Of a stretch of DNA of 64,000 nt, positions 8,733 through 17,034 are shown piece after piece. Within the stretch, counting starts at the first letter, position 1. Every line of letters starts with the position of its first letter. Position numbers and translations under genes: made by a program. Source of the stretch: Trebonia sp050013875 (GTDB taxonomy: Bacteria; Actinomycetota; Actinomycetes; Streptosporangiales; Streptosporangiaceae); NCBI GenBank assembly GCA_050013875.1, contig JBEKEK010000018.1, positions 1 to 64,000 of the forward strand, in the 5' to 3' direction. The notes under the pieces are model-generated. The model was given only the letters and a program-made list of their open reading frames with translations, was not told where the DNA came from and did no database searches.

Positions 8733-9515
8733 ATGGGCGGAGTGCCGCGGGCCAGGTCTGAGCTGGGCCGATCGCAGCGCGGCCGGCCAGCGCCGGACGC
8801 GGGGCAAACGAGCCTCGACGAGCAGCGCGCGCAGTTCCTCGCGGCCTTTTCCCACGAACTGCGCACGCCGCTAACTTCCATCGTTTCGTTTATCGAGCTA
8901 CTGCGCGGAGAGGCGGACGGGCTATCAGAAGACGGACAGCACTTCCTCGGCATCCTCGAGCGGAACGCCGACCGGCTGCTCAGGCTGATCGATGACCTGC
9001 TGATGCTGAACCGGCTTGAGGCAGGCGCGCTGCCGCTGGAACTCAGCCAGGTCTCCATCGGGGGTCTGGCCGCCGAGGCGGTCCGCAACGCCGGGCCGCG
9101 CGCGGCAAAATCGGGCGTCACGATTCACCTGGACACCGGGGAGGGACCGCCGGCCCCGGCCGATCCCCGGCGGCTGCTCCAGGTGTTCGACAACCTCATC
9201 GGCAACGCGGTCAAGTTCTCCAACTCGGGCGGTCTCATCCGCGTCGTCACCAGGTATTCCCGGTCGACCTGGCGGATCGATGTCTCCGACACCGGGATTG
9301 GCATACCGCCCGAGGAGGCGGCTAAGTTGTTCGGCCCGTTCGTCCGGGGATCCAACGCGCGGATCGCCGGGCTGCCGGGCACCGGCCTGGGGCTGTCCAT
9401 CGTGAAGGGGCTGGTGGAGATGCACGGCGGCCATGTGAAAGTAGAGAGCACTCTCGGCCAGGGGACGACCTTCAGCGTCTTCCTGCCGGTGCACGCATCG
9501 GTGGCGAAGCGATGA
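8733..9515 (+). CDS. Cytoplasmic sensor histidine kinase
   Basis: 260 residues with no membrane segment and no recognisable sensory domain. It starts almost directly with the dimerisation/phosphoacceptor domain (FSHELRTPLTS, phosphorylated His41). The HATPase domain has the N box (NLIGNAVKFS), G1 (DTGIGIP), F box (FGPFVRG) and G2 (GTGLGLSIVKGLVEMHGG). The signal must come through a partner or through its short 30-residue N-terminus. The stop overlaps the start of the response regulator (ATGA at 9512-9515), which makes the pair a cognate two-component system. Whether it regulates the divergent polysaccharide genes is not shown. Confidence 0.88.
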   Translation: MGGVPRARSELGRSQRGRPAPDAGQTSLDEQRAQFLAAFSHELRTPLTSIVSFIELLRGEADGLSEDGQHFLGILERNADRLLRLIDDLLMLNRLEAGALPLELSQVSIGGLAAEAVRNAGPRAAKSGVTIHLDTGEGPPAPADPRRLLQVFDNLIGNAVKFSNSGGLIRVVTRYSRSTWRIDVSDTGIGIPPEEAAKLFGPFVRGSNARIAGLPGTGLGLSIVKGLVEMHGGHVKVESTLGQGTTFSVFLPVHASVAKR

Positions 9516-10192
9516 CGGATCGGGTGCTTGTCATCGAGGACGATCCCGACATAACGCTCGGCATCAAGACCGTGCTCGGCCGGAGCGGGTTCGACGTCGC
9601 CTCGGCCACCGAGGGAAAGGACGGGCTGCGCGCCTTCCACGCCGCCCGGCCGGACCTGGTAATCCTCGACATCGGGCTGCCGGAAATGGACGGCTGGACG
9701 GTGCTTGAGCGCATCAGGGACCTCAGTGACGTCCCCGTCCTGATCCTCACCGCGCACAGCCTGGAATCCGAGAAGGTGCGGGGCCTGCACAGCGGTGCCG
9801 ACGACTACCTCACCAAGCCGTTCGGCAACGGCGAGTTCGTCGCCCGGGTACAGGCACTGCTCCGCCGTCACCAGGCCGCTGACCAGACCACGGAGGTCTA
9901 CGACGACGGCAGCGTGCGGGTGAACTTCGGCACCCACGAGGTCGCGGTGGACGGCGTCCCGGTCGAGCTGACCGCGACCGAGTACCGCCTGCTGGCGGCG
10001 CTCATCCGGCACCGCGGCCAGGTGCTCAGCCCGGTCAAGCTGCTTGAACTGGCCTGGAGCGATCCGTTCGGTGTCGGCCCTGAGCGGGTGAAGTACAGCA
10101 TTATGCGGCTTCGGCGCAAGCTCGCCGAGAGTTCCGACGCCGGCCCGTCGATTGAGGCGGTGCGCGGCTTCGGCTACCGGTACCGGGCCTGA
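9512..10192 (+). CDS. OmpR/PhoB-family response regulator
   Basis: 226 residues. The receiver domain has the acidic pair E9-D10-D11, the phosphorylation site D53 (VILDIGLPEMDGW), the conserved Thr (ILTAH) and Lys (YLTKPFG). A winged-helix DNA-binding domain follows from about residue 130: VELTATEYRLLAALIRHRGQ, then RVKYSIMRLRRKL and GFGYRY. It is coupled to the upstream kinase by a four-base overlap. Targets unknown. Confidence 0.92.
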   Translation: MTDRVLVIEDDPDITLGIKTVLGRSGFDVASATEGKDGLRAFHAARPDLVILDIGLPEMDGWTVLERIRDLSDVPVLILTAHSLESEKVRGLHSGADDYLTKPFGNGEFVARVQALLRRHQAADQTTEVYDDGSVRVNFGTHEVAVDGVPVELTATEYRLLAALIRHRGQVLSPVKLLELAWSDPFGVGPERVKYSIMRLRRKLAESSDAGPSIEAVRGFGYRYRA

Positions 10193-10282
10193 GGACAGCC
10201 TGCGGCAAGGTCGCGCGGGCAGCAACCGTCCAGCACCGGAATAGCTACCAAGCGGACATGTTGACCAGGCACGCTCTCTTGT

Positions 10283-10702
10283 ATGGATTCACCCAGTCCA
10301 ATTCAGGAAGCTGGGGGAAGCGCCTCACGAGGGCGGCTTCTCCTGGTCGAGGACGACCCGGAGGCCGCGATCTTCTGCATGTACGTGCTGGAGAAGCGGG
10401 GCGGGTTCGACGTCACCCATGTCGCAGACCCGACTGTCGCCCTCACCCTCGCTGTGACCAGGCCATGGGATCTCGTGATCGCAGACCTCGATCTGCCGAT
10501 CATGACCGGACTCGAGTTCGTCGCCGCACTCCGGCGGATGACGCCCCGGCTCCCCGTGGTCCTGGTCACGGCATACCCGCACGACGTGCCGACGCTGGTG
10601 GCGACCGAACTCGGCCGCCAGCCGGACGCCCTTCTGGCCAAGCCGGTTCCGGCCGACCTCCTGCTCACCACCGCCACCGCCCTGGCAGGGCGGGCCGCCT
10701 AG
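10283..10702 (+). CDS. Stand-alone receiver-domain protein
   Basis: 139 residues, a single CheY-like domain: E23-D24-D25 acidic pocket, phosphorylation site D68 (DLVIADLDLPIMTG), Thr (VLVTAYP) and Lys (LLAKPVP). No output domain follows. Such proteins act as phosphate relays or by protein-protein contact. It lies 90 bp after the two-component pair on the same strand, so it may take phosphate from that kinase. The first 17 residues are a flexible Ser/Gly/Pro segment. Confidence 0.85.
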   Translation: MDSPSPIQEAGGSASRGRLLLVEDDPEAAIFCMYVLEKRGGFDVTHVADPTVALTLAVTRPWDLVIADLDLPIMTGLEFVAALRRMTPRLPVVLVTAYPHDVPTLVATELGRQPDALLAKPVPADLLLTTATALAGRAA

Positions 10703-10892
10703 CGGCCGCCCGGGCGAACTGTCCGGCTCAGCCAGTTGAACGCCATGCTTGCCCCGGGTGAGCAGCGGCGGCCGGCCGGGCGGCAGCAGATCAAGATCCA
10801 TGATGATGAACGGACCGTTGCTTCGCCTCGTCCGGCTCTGCTGACGGCGAACGGCGCTTTCGCCCTCAGCGTGCGATCTCTACTGTGGGACC

Positions 10893-11279
10893 ATGGCTGA
10901 GATCATCGGGATCTACCCGCAGTGGGGCACGGCGCCTGAGCCGCTCTGGCGGGAGGTGCTCGGCAGCCGCCTGCGGGCGCTGCGCGCCGACCGCGACGAG
11001 ACGCTCGCGCAGACCGCCGAGCGGGCCGGGATCTCACCGCAGTACCTGTCGGAGATCGAGCGCGGGCGCAAGGAGCCGTCCAGCGAGATGATCGCCGCCC
11101 TGGCCGGCGCGCTCGGCACCACCCTCGCCGAGCTGACCTTCGCGGTTACCGAGGATCTGCGCCGCCTGTCCGGCGTCGGCGCGGGCACCATTACCCGCGC
11201 CGCCGGCGCTCCCACGATCAGCCGCGCAGGGGCGGGCCGCGCCCCCGCCCCCCCGGTCGCCCTCGCGATGGTCGCCTGA
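10893..11279 (+). CDS. XRE-family regulator of the PopR/ClgR type
   Basis: 128 residues. The helix-turn-helix spans about 25-80 (LGSRLRALRADRDETLAQTAERAGISPQYLSEIERGRKEPSSE split across two helices), which closely matches the actinobacterial Clp-gene regulators ClgR and PopR. The C-terminal tail is Ala/Thr/Pro-rich and ends in hydrophobic AMVA, resembling the Clp-degradable tails of that family. It is convergent with two clpP genes, as popR neighbours clpP3-clpP4 in Streptomyces. It likely activates those genes and is itself a Clp substrate; both points are inference from family and position. Confidence 0.82.
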   Translation: MAEIIGIYPQWGTAPEPLWREVLGSRLRALRADRDETLAQTAERAGISPQYLSEIERGRKEPSSEMIAALAGALGTTLAELTFAVTEDLRRLSGVGAGTITRAAGAPTISRAGAGRAPAPPVALAMVA

Positions 11280-11309
11280 ACCTGCGGGCGGCTCCCCGGC
11301 GGGCGGGTG

Positions 11310-11900
11310 TCAGGTGCGGTCGGTCAGGATCTGGTCGATAAGGCCGTAGTCGAGCGCCGCCTTGGCGGTGAAGATCCGGTCCCGGTCGGTATCGGCCCGC
11401 AGCGTCTCCACGCTCTGGCCGGTGTGCCTCGACAGCACCGATTCGAACTCGGCGCGCAGCCGGACCACCTCCTCGGCCGCCAGGATCAGGTCCGGGATCG
11501 CGCCCTGCCCGCTGGCGGCCGGCTGGTGCAGGATCACCCGGGCGTGCGGCAGCACCGCCCGCCGTCCCGGCGCGCCCGCCGCGAGCAGGACCGCGCCCGC
11601 CGCGACGGCCTGGCCGACGCAGGTGGTTGCCACCGAGGGCTGGATGTACTGCATCGTGTCGTAGATGGCGAGCATCGACGGGATGTCGCCGCCCTCGCAG
11701 TTGATATAGAGGTTGATCTCCTGGTCGGGGTTGTGCGCCTCCAGGTAGATCAGCTGGGCGGTCAGCGTGTTGGCCACGCCCGCATCGATCGGGGTGCCGA
11801 GGATGACGATCCGCTCGGTCAGCAGATGCGAGTACACGTCCATGATCCGGTCGCCGCGCGGGTGCTCGGCGATCACGTTGGGGATGGTGTAGCTGCTCAC
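11310..11900 (-). CDS. ClpP-family subunit lacking the catalytic serine
   Basis: 196 residues from a GTG at 11900 that overlaps the upstream clpP stop (GTGA). Fold signatures are intact: LYINCEGGDIPSMLAIYDTM, LPHARVILHQP with the catalytic His, and DRDRIFTAKAALDYGLID with the Asp. The serine motif GQAAS is replaced by GQAVA: codon 100 (11601-11603) is GCG, alanine. The subunit should therefore be unable to cleave peptides, like ClpR subunits of cyanobacteria and plastids. It probably forms mixed rings with the active neighbour. The longer open frame to 12461 is shadow. Confidence 0.9.
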   Translation of the reverse strand: MSSYTIPNVIAEHPRGDRIMDVYSHLLTERIVILGTPIDAGVANTLTAQLIYLEAHNPDQEINLYINCEGGDIPSMLAIYDTMQYIQPSVATTCVGQAVAAGAVLLAAGAPGRRAVLPHARVILHQPAASGQGAIPDLILAAEEVVRLRAEFESVLSRHTGQSVETLRADTDRDRIFTAKAALDYGLIDQILTDRT

Positions 11901-12628
11901 GACGCGCTCCCTGCGATGGTGCTTCCGGTGGCGGTGCTTCCGGTGGCGGTGCTTCCGGTTACGGTGCTTGCCTTGGCCGTGCTTCCGGCGACGGGGCTTG
12001 CCGCGCGCGCGCCCGGGCCAGCGGCGCTCAGCCCGAACGGCCGCTTCTTCGACGGCATCAGCTGGGCGAACGACTCGGCGATGGCGTCGACGAAGCCGTA
12101 CTCCCTCGCCTCGTCCGCGGTGTACCAGTGATCGTGCCTGGAGTCCTCGAAGATCCGCTCCTCCGGCTGGCCGGTATCCGCCGCGATCAGGGCGAGCACC
12201 GTATCCCTGGTCCGCCGCAGGTCGGCCGCCTGCAGCTCGACCTCGACGGCGGAACCGCCGATCCCCGCCGATCCCTGGTGCATGAGGATGCGGGCGTGCG
12301 GCAGCGCGAACCGCTTGCCGTGCGTCCCGGCCGAGAGGAGGAACTGGCCGGCGCTGCAGGCGATGCCGAACGCGAGAGTCGCCACGTCGCAGGGAATGAG
12401 CCGCATGACGTCGCGGATCGCGAGCATCGACGGCACCGAGCCGCCGGGCGAGTTGATCCACAGCGCGATGTCCGCATGCTCGTCCTCGTCGGCCAGCGTG
12501 AGGAACTGGGCGGCGAGCAGGGTGCCGTTATCGTCGTCGAGGACGCCGTCGAGCACGAGCACGCGCCGCTCGAGCAGGGTGAGCCGGAACCGTTCGGTGA
12601 AGACGGGAACCTTTGTTTCCTGTGACAT
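11897..12628 (-). CDS. clpP: ATP-dependent Clp protease proteolytic subunit, active form
   Basis: 243 residues. All catalytic residues are present: the serine motif GIACSAGQFLL, histidine in ARILMHQGSAG, and Asp in DSRHDHWYTADEA. It begins with the expected N-terminal region and ring-contact motif NSPGGSVPSMLAIRD. About 45 residues beyond the usual end form a Ser/Thr/Ala/Gly-repeat tail encoded by 15-bp tandem repeats, which is unusual for ClpP. It is translated first and coupled to the serine-less subunit, suggesting equal expression of the two. A PopR-like palindrome lies about 42 bp upstream. Confidence 0.92.
   Translation of the reverse strand: MSQETKVPVFTERFRLTLLERRVLVLDGVLDDDNGTLLAAQFLTLADEDEHADIALWINSPGGSVPSMLAIRDVMRLIPCDVATLAFGIACSAGQFLLSAGTHGKRFALPHARILMHQGSAGIGGSAVEVELQAADLRRTRDTVLALIAADTGQPEERIFEDSRHDHWYTADEAREYGFVDAIAESFAQLMPSKKRPFGLSAAGPGARAASPVAGSTAKASTVTGSTATGSTATGSTIAGSAS
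11918..12007. repeat. 15-bp tandem repeats in the clpP 3' end
   Basis: GGTGCTTCCGGTGGC is repeated exactly at 11918-11932 and 11933-11947, then degenerates through about four more copies. On the minus strand this encodes the (GSTAT)n tail of the active ClpP. The period is a multiple of three, so length variation would be in frame. Confidence 0.85.
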
Positions 12629-12669
12629 GGCTCCAGGGTGCGCGATGACCGGCCGGGTAAGGGCGGTTC

Positions 12670-12684
12670 GCTGCCGTCGGCGGA
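12670..12684. promoter_or_regulatory. Candidate PopR-type operator upstream of clpP
   Basis: GCTGCC-GTC-GGCGGA matches ten of twelve defined bases of TCTGCC-N3-GGCAGA, the palindrome I recall for Streptomyces PopR. It sits 42-56 bp upstream of the clpP start. A further TCTGCC half-site begins at 12685. Support is motif similarity only. Confidence 0.5.
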
Positions 12685-12721
12685 TCTGCCCACAGCAGCG
12701 CGACCTTCGGGGAACGCTGAC

Positions 12722-14098
12722 TTACGCGGTCGGGTCGTACCAGGCCTCGTCCGCCGGCAGCAGGGGCGACACGTCCGGGCCCCAGGAGCCGCGCTCATAG
12801 GCCGTCAGCGGGCCGACGTCGCCCAGGACCGGATCAACCACCCGCCAGGAAGCCTCCACCGTGCCCTGCTGGGCGAACAGCCAGCGCTCACCGCTGAGGG
12901 CCGCGCCGATCAGCCGGTCGTAGGGGCGCATGTCCGCGCCGGGGTGCTGGTTGAAGCTGAGTTCCTGCACCTCGGGTGTCCAGCCGCCGCCCGGCTTCTT
13001 GCCGACCAGGGTCAGCACCGCCTGGCTCTCCGGCCACACCCGGAACCGGAGCGCGTTTGAGGTCAGCACGTCGCCGAGCCCGAACACGTCCCGCGGCGGT
13101 CGCTTGAAGTCGATGAACACGTCGGTCGCGGTGACCGCCAGGGCCTTGCCCGCCCGGATCACGATCGGCACGCCGTCCCAGCGCCAGGTATCGGCGGCCA
13201 GCCGCACGGCCGCGAAGGTCTCGGTCTTCGACCCGGCCCCGACCCCGTCCACCGACAGGTACCCGTCGTACTGCCCCTTGATCACGTCGGCGGCCGACAG
13301 CGGCCGGATCGCGCTGATCAGCTGCGCCTTCGATGAGCGCCATGATTCGAGACCCGACCCGTCCGGCGGCTCGGCCAGCACGGTGGCGAGCACCTGGAGC
13401 ATGTGGTTCTGGATGACATCTTTGATCGCGCCGGTCTTGTCGTAGAAGGCGCCCCGGTCGGCGACATCGAACGCCTCGGCCATGGTGATCTGGATCGACC
13501 GCACGTAATTCCGGTTGAGCATCGGCTCGATGATCGAGTTCGCGAACCGGGCGAACATCAGCGACTCGACCGGGTCGAGGCCCAGCCAGTGATCCACCCG
13601 GTAGACCGAATCCTCGGGAAAGTACTCGTGCATAGTCTCGTTCAGCGCCTGCGCGCTCGCGAGGTCGTTGCCGAACGGCTTCTCCACCATGACCCGGGAG
13701 CCGGCCGCGAGCCCGACCTCGGAGATCCCCACCGCGATCCGCGAGAAGAGAAACGGCGGGACCTCAAGGTAGTAGAGCATCTTCTTGGCGCCGGGGCCGA
13801 GCTCGGCGGCCATCGCCTCATAGGTCGTGTGGTCGTCGAGATCCCCGTCCACGTATTTCAGCAGATCGAGCATCTTGACCGCGGCGGGAGCGGTCGGGTC
13901 CATGTTGTTCAGCTTCAGTGAGGCAGCGGCGTAATCGCGGAACTGCGGCAGACCCCAGCCGCTCTTGGCGACCCCCACCACGGGCACGTCGAGCACCCCG
14001 CGCTCGACCAGGCCCACGAGCGCGGGGAACGTCTCGAGCTTGGCCAGGTCCCCGGTCGCCCCGAAGATCACCAGCGCGTCCACTTGATCAGCACTCAT
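12722..14098 (-). CDS. zwf: Divergent glucose-6-phosphate dehydrogenase
   Basis: 458 residues from the ATG at 14098 (AGGA eight bases upstream); ATG 14107 is also in frame. It would oxidise glucose-6-phosphate to 6-phosphogluconolactone with NAD(P)+. The nucleotide-binding motif is IFGATGDLAKLETFPAL, lacking the usual K-L after GDLA. The substrate motif reads RVDHWLGLD instead of RIDHYLGKE, so the phosphate-binding Lys is Leu. The catalytic His (DVIQNHMLQVL) is kept. This looks like the alternative actinobacterial Zwf subfamily, shorter than the usual 490-515 residues. No stop separates it from the MFS remnant upstream, so a fused product is also possible. Confidence 0.8.
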   Translation of the reverse strand: MSADQVDALVIFGATGDLAKLETFPALVGLVERGVLDVPVVGVAKSGWGLPQFRDYAAASLKLNNMDPTAPAAVKMLDLLKYVDGDLDDHTTYEAMAAELGPGAKKMLYYLEVPPFLFSRIAVGISEVGLAAGSRVMVEKPFGNDLASAQALNETMHEYFPEDSVYRVDHWLGLDPVESLMFARFANSIIEPMLNRNYVRSIQITMAEAFDVADRGAFYDKTGAIKDVIQNHMLQVLATVLAEPPDGSGLESWRSSKAQLISAIRPLSAADVIKGQYDGYLSVDGVGAGSKTETFAAVRLAADTWRWDGVPIVIRAGKALAVTATDVFIDFKRPPRDVFGLGDVLTSNALRFRVWPESQAVLTLVGKKPGGGWTPEVQELSFNQHPGADMRPYDRLIGAALSGERWLFAQQGTVEASWRVVDPVLGDVGPLTAYERGSWGPDVSPLLPADEAWYDPTA

Positions 14099-14926
14099 GA
14101 TGACCATCCTGCCAGCCCGCGTTCGGCCCGAACGCCGCGGCTCGTCTAGGGAAAGGTGAACTTCTGCCGGCTGCCTTTTCCTGGTGATGATCAGCTGGCA
14201 GGCCAGGCCGCCCACGCAGAGCGTGCCGATCATGATCCCGGCGACCGTTGCCGCGCCCTCACCGCCCAGACCGGCTAGCGGCGAGAGCAGCGCGCCGAGC
14301 AGGAACGGCAGCGCGCCCAGCTGCGACATTGACGTCAGGCCGATCGCTTTGATGGTGAAGAACAGGCTAAAGAGCTGCGGCGATTCGTGATAGGCATCCT
14401 CGACCACCTGCCCGCCGATCACCGGGGCGAGCACCGGCGCGAGCCCGAAGACCAGCATCAGCGACCCGAGCACCCGGGCCAGCTCACTGCCGTGGTACAG
14501 GTCGCGGACCATGGCGAGCGACAGCACGACGCCGACCGCGCCGGCCATCCCTTGCAGGAAGCGGAGGGCGATCAGCAGGCCGATGTCGGGCGCGGCGGCG
14601 CACGCGACCGATAGCACGGCGAACGCCGCCACCCCGGCCAGCAGTGGCCTCTTCCGTCCGAGCCCGTCGCTGAGCGGCCCCGCCACTAGCTGGCCCACCG
14701 CGAGCCCGGCCAGGCAGCCGGACAGCGTGAGCTGCACAAGCGTCTGTGTAGCGCGCAGATTTGCCGCGATGGTCGGGGTCGACGGCAGGTACATGTCCAT
14801 CGAGAGCGGTCCGAAGGCGGAGAGCGCGCCGAGCAGCGCCAGCATGCCGAGGCGGCGCCTGGGCTTCCCGGGCGCCCCGGCTAGTACGACCGCCTGGCCG
14901 GCGGTCGAGCCTTCAGATCTTGGCAT
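14099..14926 (-). pseudogene. Internally deleted Bcr/CflA-type MFS exporter, in frame with zwf
   Basis: About 276 codons. Helices 1-5 of a drug/H+ antiporter are clear: MDMYLPSTPTI, then the motif-A-like GPLSDGLGRKRPLL and LRFLQGMAGAVGVV, to VIGGQV. The frame then jumps to VEDAYHESPQLFSLFF, normally beyond helix 7, and from SMSQ to LGALPFLLGALLSP, normally helix 11. Helices 6-7 and 8-10 are therefore missing, yet the frame is intact. The start at 14926 overlaps the dcyD end by 14 bp. The frame continues without a stop into zwf. A working 12-helix transporter is not possible; whether the remnant is translated is open. Confidence 0.72.
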
Positions 14927-15911
14927 CGAAGGCGGTTAGCGCGGCCTCCGCCGCCGCGAGCGTGGCGGTGTGGCCGAACAACCCGGTCAGACCGCCCGAG
15001 TGCAGGAAGACTGTCGGCTCCCCAGCGGTGATTTCGCCGTCCTTTACCGCCGCGATCAGGCCGGCCATCGCCCGTCCGGTGTAGATGGGGTCAAGCACGA
15101 TGCCCTCGGTGCGGGCGGTGAGGGTGAGGGCCGCCATGGTCTCCTCGGTCAGGGTGCCGTAGCCGTTCCCGACCTGGTCGAGGCGCAGTCTCAGGGCTTG
15201 CGGCGCGACGGGGACGTCGGACAGGCCGGATGCCAGCTCCGAGACTGTACTGGCCGGGTCGGCGATCGCACCGCAGTGCACGCCGAGCACCCGCCCTGGG
15301 CCGAGGGCGCCGATGAGCCCGGCCATCGTGCCGCCGGAGCCGACCGCGACGACGACGGTTTCCAGGTCAGGCTGCTGGCCGAGCAGTTCCTGCCCGCACT
15401 CGGCGTAGCCGCGTGCGCCGAGCACGCTTGAGCCGCCGAAGGGGATAACCGCCGGGATGGCGCCGCGCTGCCGCAACTGCCCGGCCACCTGCCCGGCGAT
15501 GGCGCCGAGGGTCTGGTCGTCGGCGTCACCGGCCCACACCACGGTGGCGCCCAACAGGCCGTCGAGAGCGAGGTTGCCGGATCCGGACGACCCGGGGCTT
15601 CCGGCCAGTACCAGGACGACGTCGAGCCCGAGCCGCGCCGCGGCGGCGGCGGTAAGCCGCGCGTGGTTGCTCTGCGGCGCGCCCGAGGTCACCAGGACGG
15701 TGGCGCCGGCGGCTAGCGCCGCGCCGGCGGTCCACTCGAGCTTGCGCACCTTATTCCCGCCCCCGCCGAGCCCGGTCAGATCATCGCGTTTCATCCACAG
15801 GTCGTTCTCGCCGAGGCCGAGCGCATGGGCCAGTCGCGGCACCGGCTCTAGTGGAGTGGGCCACGTGCCGAGCCGCACCGATCGGGGGGTGGAGCTATCC
15901 GAGGATGTCAT
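14913..15911 (-). CDS. D-cysteine desulfhydrase / ACC-deaminase-family PLP enzyme
   Basis: 332 residues, the normal length for this family. The PLP lysine is in GGGGNKVRKLEW (about residue 54), followed by SGAPQSNHAR, the substrate-binding segment, and the phosphate loop GSGGTMAGL. The N-terminus LGTWPTPLEPVPRLAHAL is typical of DcyD. Members split D-cysteine into pyruvate, ammonia and sulfide, or deaminate 1-aminocyclopropane-1-carboxylate; the two cannot be separated safely here. The gene starts a minus-strand block with the MFS remnant and zwf. Confidence 0.85.
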   Translation of the reverse strand: MTSSDSSTPRSVRLGTWPTPLEPVPRLAHALGLGENDLWMKRDDLTGLGGGGNKVRKLEWTAGAALAAGATVLVTSGAPQSNHARLTAAAAARLGLDVVLVLAGSPGSSGSGNLALDGLLGATVVWAGDADDQTLGAIAGQVAGQLRQRGAIPAVIPFGGSSVLGARGYAECGQELLGQQPDLETVVVAVGSGGTMAGLIGALGPGRVLGVHCGAIADPASTVSELASGLSDVPVAPQALRLRLDQVGNGYGTLTEETMAALTLTARTEGIVLDPIYTGRAMAGLIAAVKDGEITAGEPTVFLHSGGLTGLFGHTATLAAAEAALTAFDAKI

Positions 15912-15989
15912 CGTTGCCCTTCGCCCAGGTGTCCGTGATGCGGTTGGTGCCTGCGGAACTTATCGTGCCACGGGCGGGGCAGACGGCCG

Positions 15990-16032
15990 CCGGCCCGGCC
16001 CGGCCTGGCCCGGTGCGGTGCGGTGCGGTGTT
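15990..16032. repeat. Short GC-rich simple repeats between dcyD and the dioxygenase gene
   Basis: This intergenic stretch contains GGCCC units followed by repeated GTGCG units. It is low-complexity sequence. No promoter or stable hairpin with a T-run was seen. Confidence 0.6.
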
Positions 16033-16046
16033 ACGGCTGGCTCTGA

Positions 16047-16862
16047 CTAGGCGGCCGGGACCGGCCTGGACCCATTGAGCAGGATGCGGTGCATCACGCG
16101 GCGCTGGCCCTGATAGTCGTTGACCGCGAAGTGCCAGGTCTGCCGGTTGTCCCACATCGCGATCGACCCGGGCGCCCAGCGGAACCTGGTGATGAACTCC
16201 GGCCGCGTCCCGAACTCAAACAAGTACTTAAGCAGCGGCAGCGATTCCCGCCGCGTCCACCCCTCGAACCTGGTGGTGAACTCCGGGTTCACGTAGAGCA
16301 CGCGCCGCCCGGTCTCGGGGATCAGCCGCACCACCGGGTGGAGCGGGCCCTCGGCCTTGTCATATTCGTCGACCGACGGCTCGGGCGGGTCGGTCTGCGC
16401 GTAGCTGTAGCCGAGCTTGCGGACGTTCGCGTGGACCGCGCGGAGTCGGAGCAGTGTCGCCTGGAGACCGCCCGACAGCCCCTCGAACGCGGGCCCCAGC
16501 GCCGCCCAGCAGGTGTCGCCGCCCCACGGCGGCACCTCCTGGCAGAACAGGATGGTGGCCTTGGGCGGCTCGTCATAGCAGGTCATGTCGGTGTGCCAGC
16601 CCTCGCCGATCGCCTTCGTCTGCTCGGGCTCCTTGCGCACCTCCTGCCGCACCCGGATCTCGCCGAGCTTGGACGCGAACATGTCCCGCTGCCCGGCGTC
16701 CAGGTGCTGGTCCCTGAGGAAGATGACGCCGTGCTCCGCCCAGGCCCGCAGGATCGCCTGGTAGGTCTCGGCTGGGTACTCCCTAGTCAGGTCAAGCCCG
16801 CTGAGTTCCGCGCCGATCAGCCCGCCCGCCTTGCGTACCCGCGGCGTGGTCACCGTCTCCAT
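16047..16862 (-). CDS. TauD/TfdA-family Fe(II)/2-oxoglutarate dioxygenase
   Basis: 271 residues from the ATG at 16862, which puts the conserved GGLIGAELSGLDL about ten residues in, as usual; ATG 16892 would add ten residues. The iron ligands are H90 and D92 (GWHTDMT) and the distal His near the C-terminus (WHFAVNDYQGQRRVMHR). The 2-oxoglutarate-binding Arg is in the same segment. WGGDTCWA and LYVNPEFTTRFEGWTRRES are family hallmarks. Such enzymes hydroxylate sulfonates, phenoxyacetates or similar acids. No sulfonate transport gene is nearby, so the substrate is unknown. Confidence 0.85.
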   Translation of the reverse strand: METVTTPRVRKAGGLIGAELSGLDLTREYPAETYQAILRAWAEHGVIFLRDQHLDAGQRDMFASKLGEIRVRQEVRKEPEQTKAIGEGWHTDMTCYDEPPKATILFCQEVPPWGGDTCWAALGPAFEGLSGGLQATLLRLRAVHANVRKLGYSYAQTDPPEPSVDEYDKAEGPLHPVVRLIPETGRRVLYVNPEFTTRFEGWTRRESLPLLKYLFEFGTRPEFITRFRWAPGSIAMWDNRQTWHFAVNDYQGQRRVMHRILLNGSRPVPAA

Positions 16863-17034
16863 GCAGCCATCATCAGCCGGAAGCGGCGGCATCGGTAAGC
16901 GGGAATTGGCACAGCTTGGCGACCGCGAAATCCTCCGCTGAGCACAAAGGCCGCCGCGGAACGAGCGGGCTTAATGTCCGGAGTTGCGGCGGTCAGCGGG
17001 CGGACCTCACGCGATGTGCGGTTCCATTGGTCTT

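Noticed and set aside
12187..12798. 203-codon minus-strand frame over clpP
   Set aside because: Arg/Ser/Pro-rich shadow in another frame of the active clpP gene.
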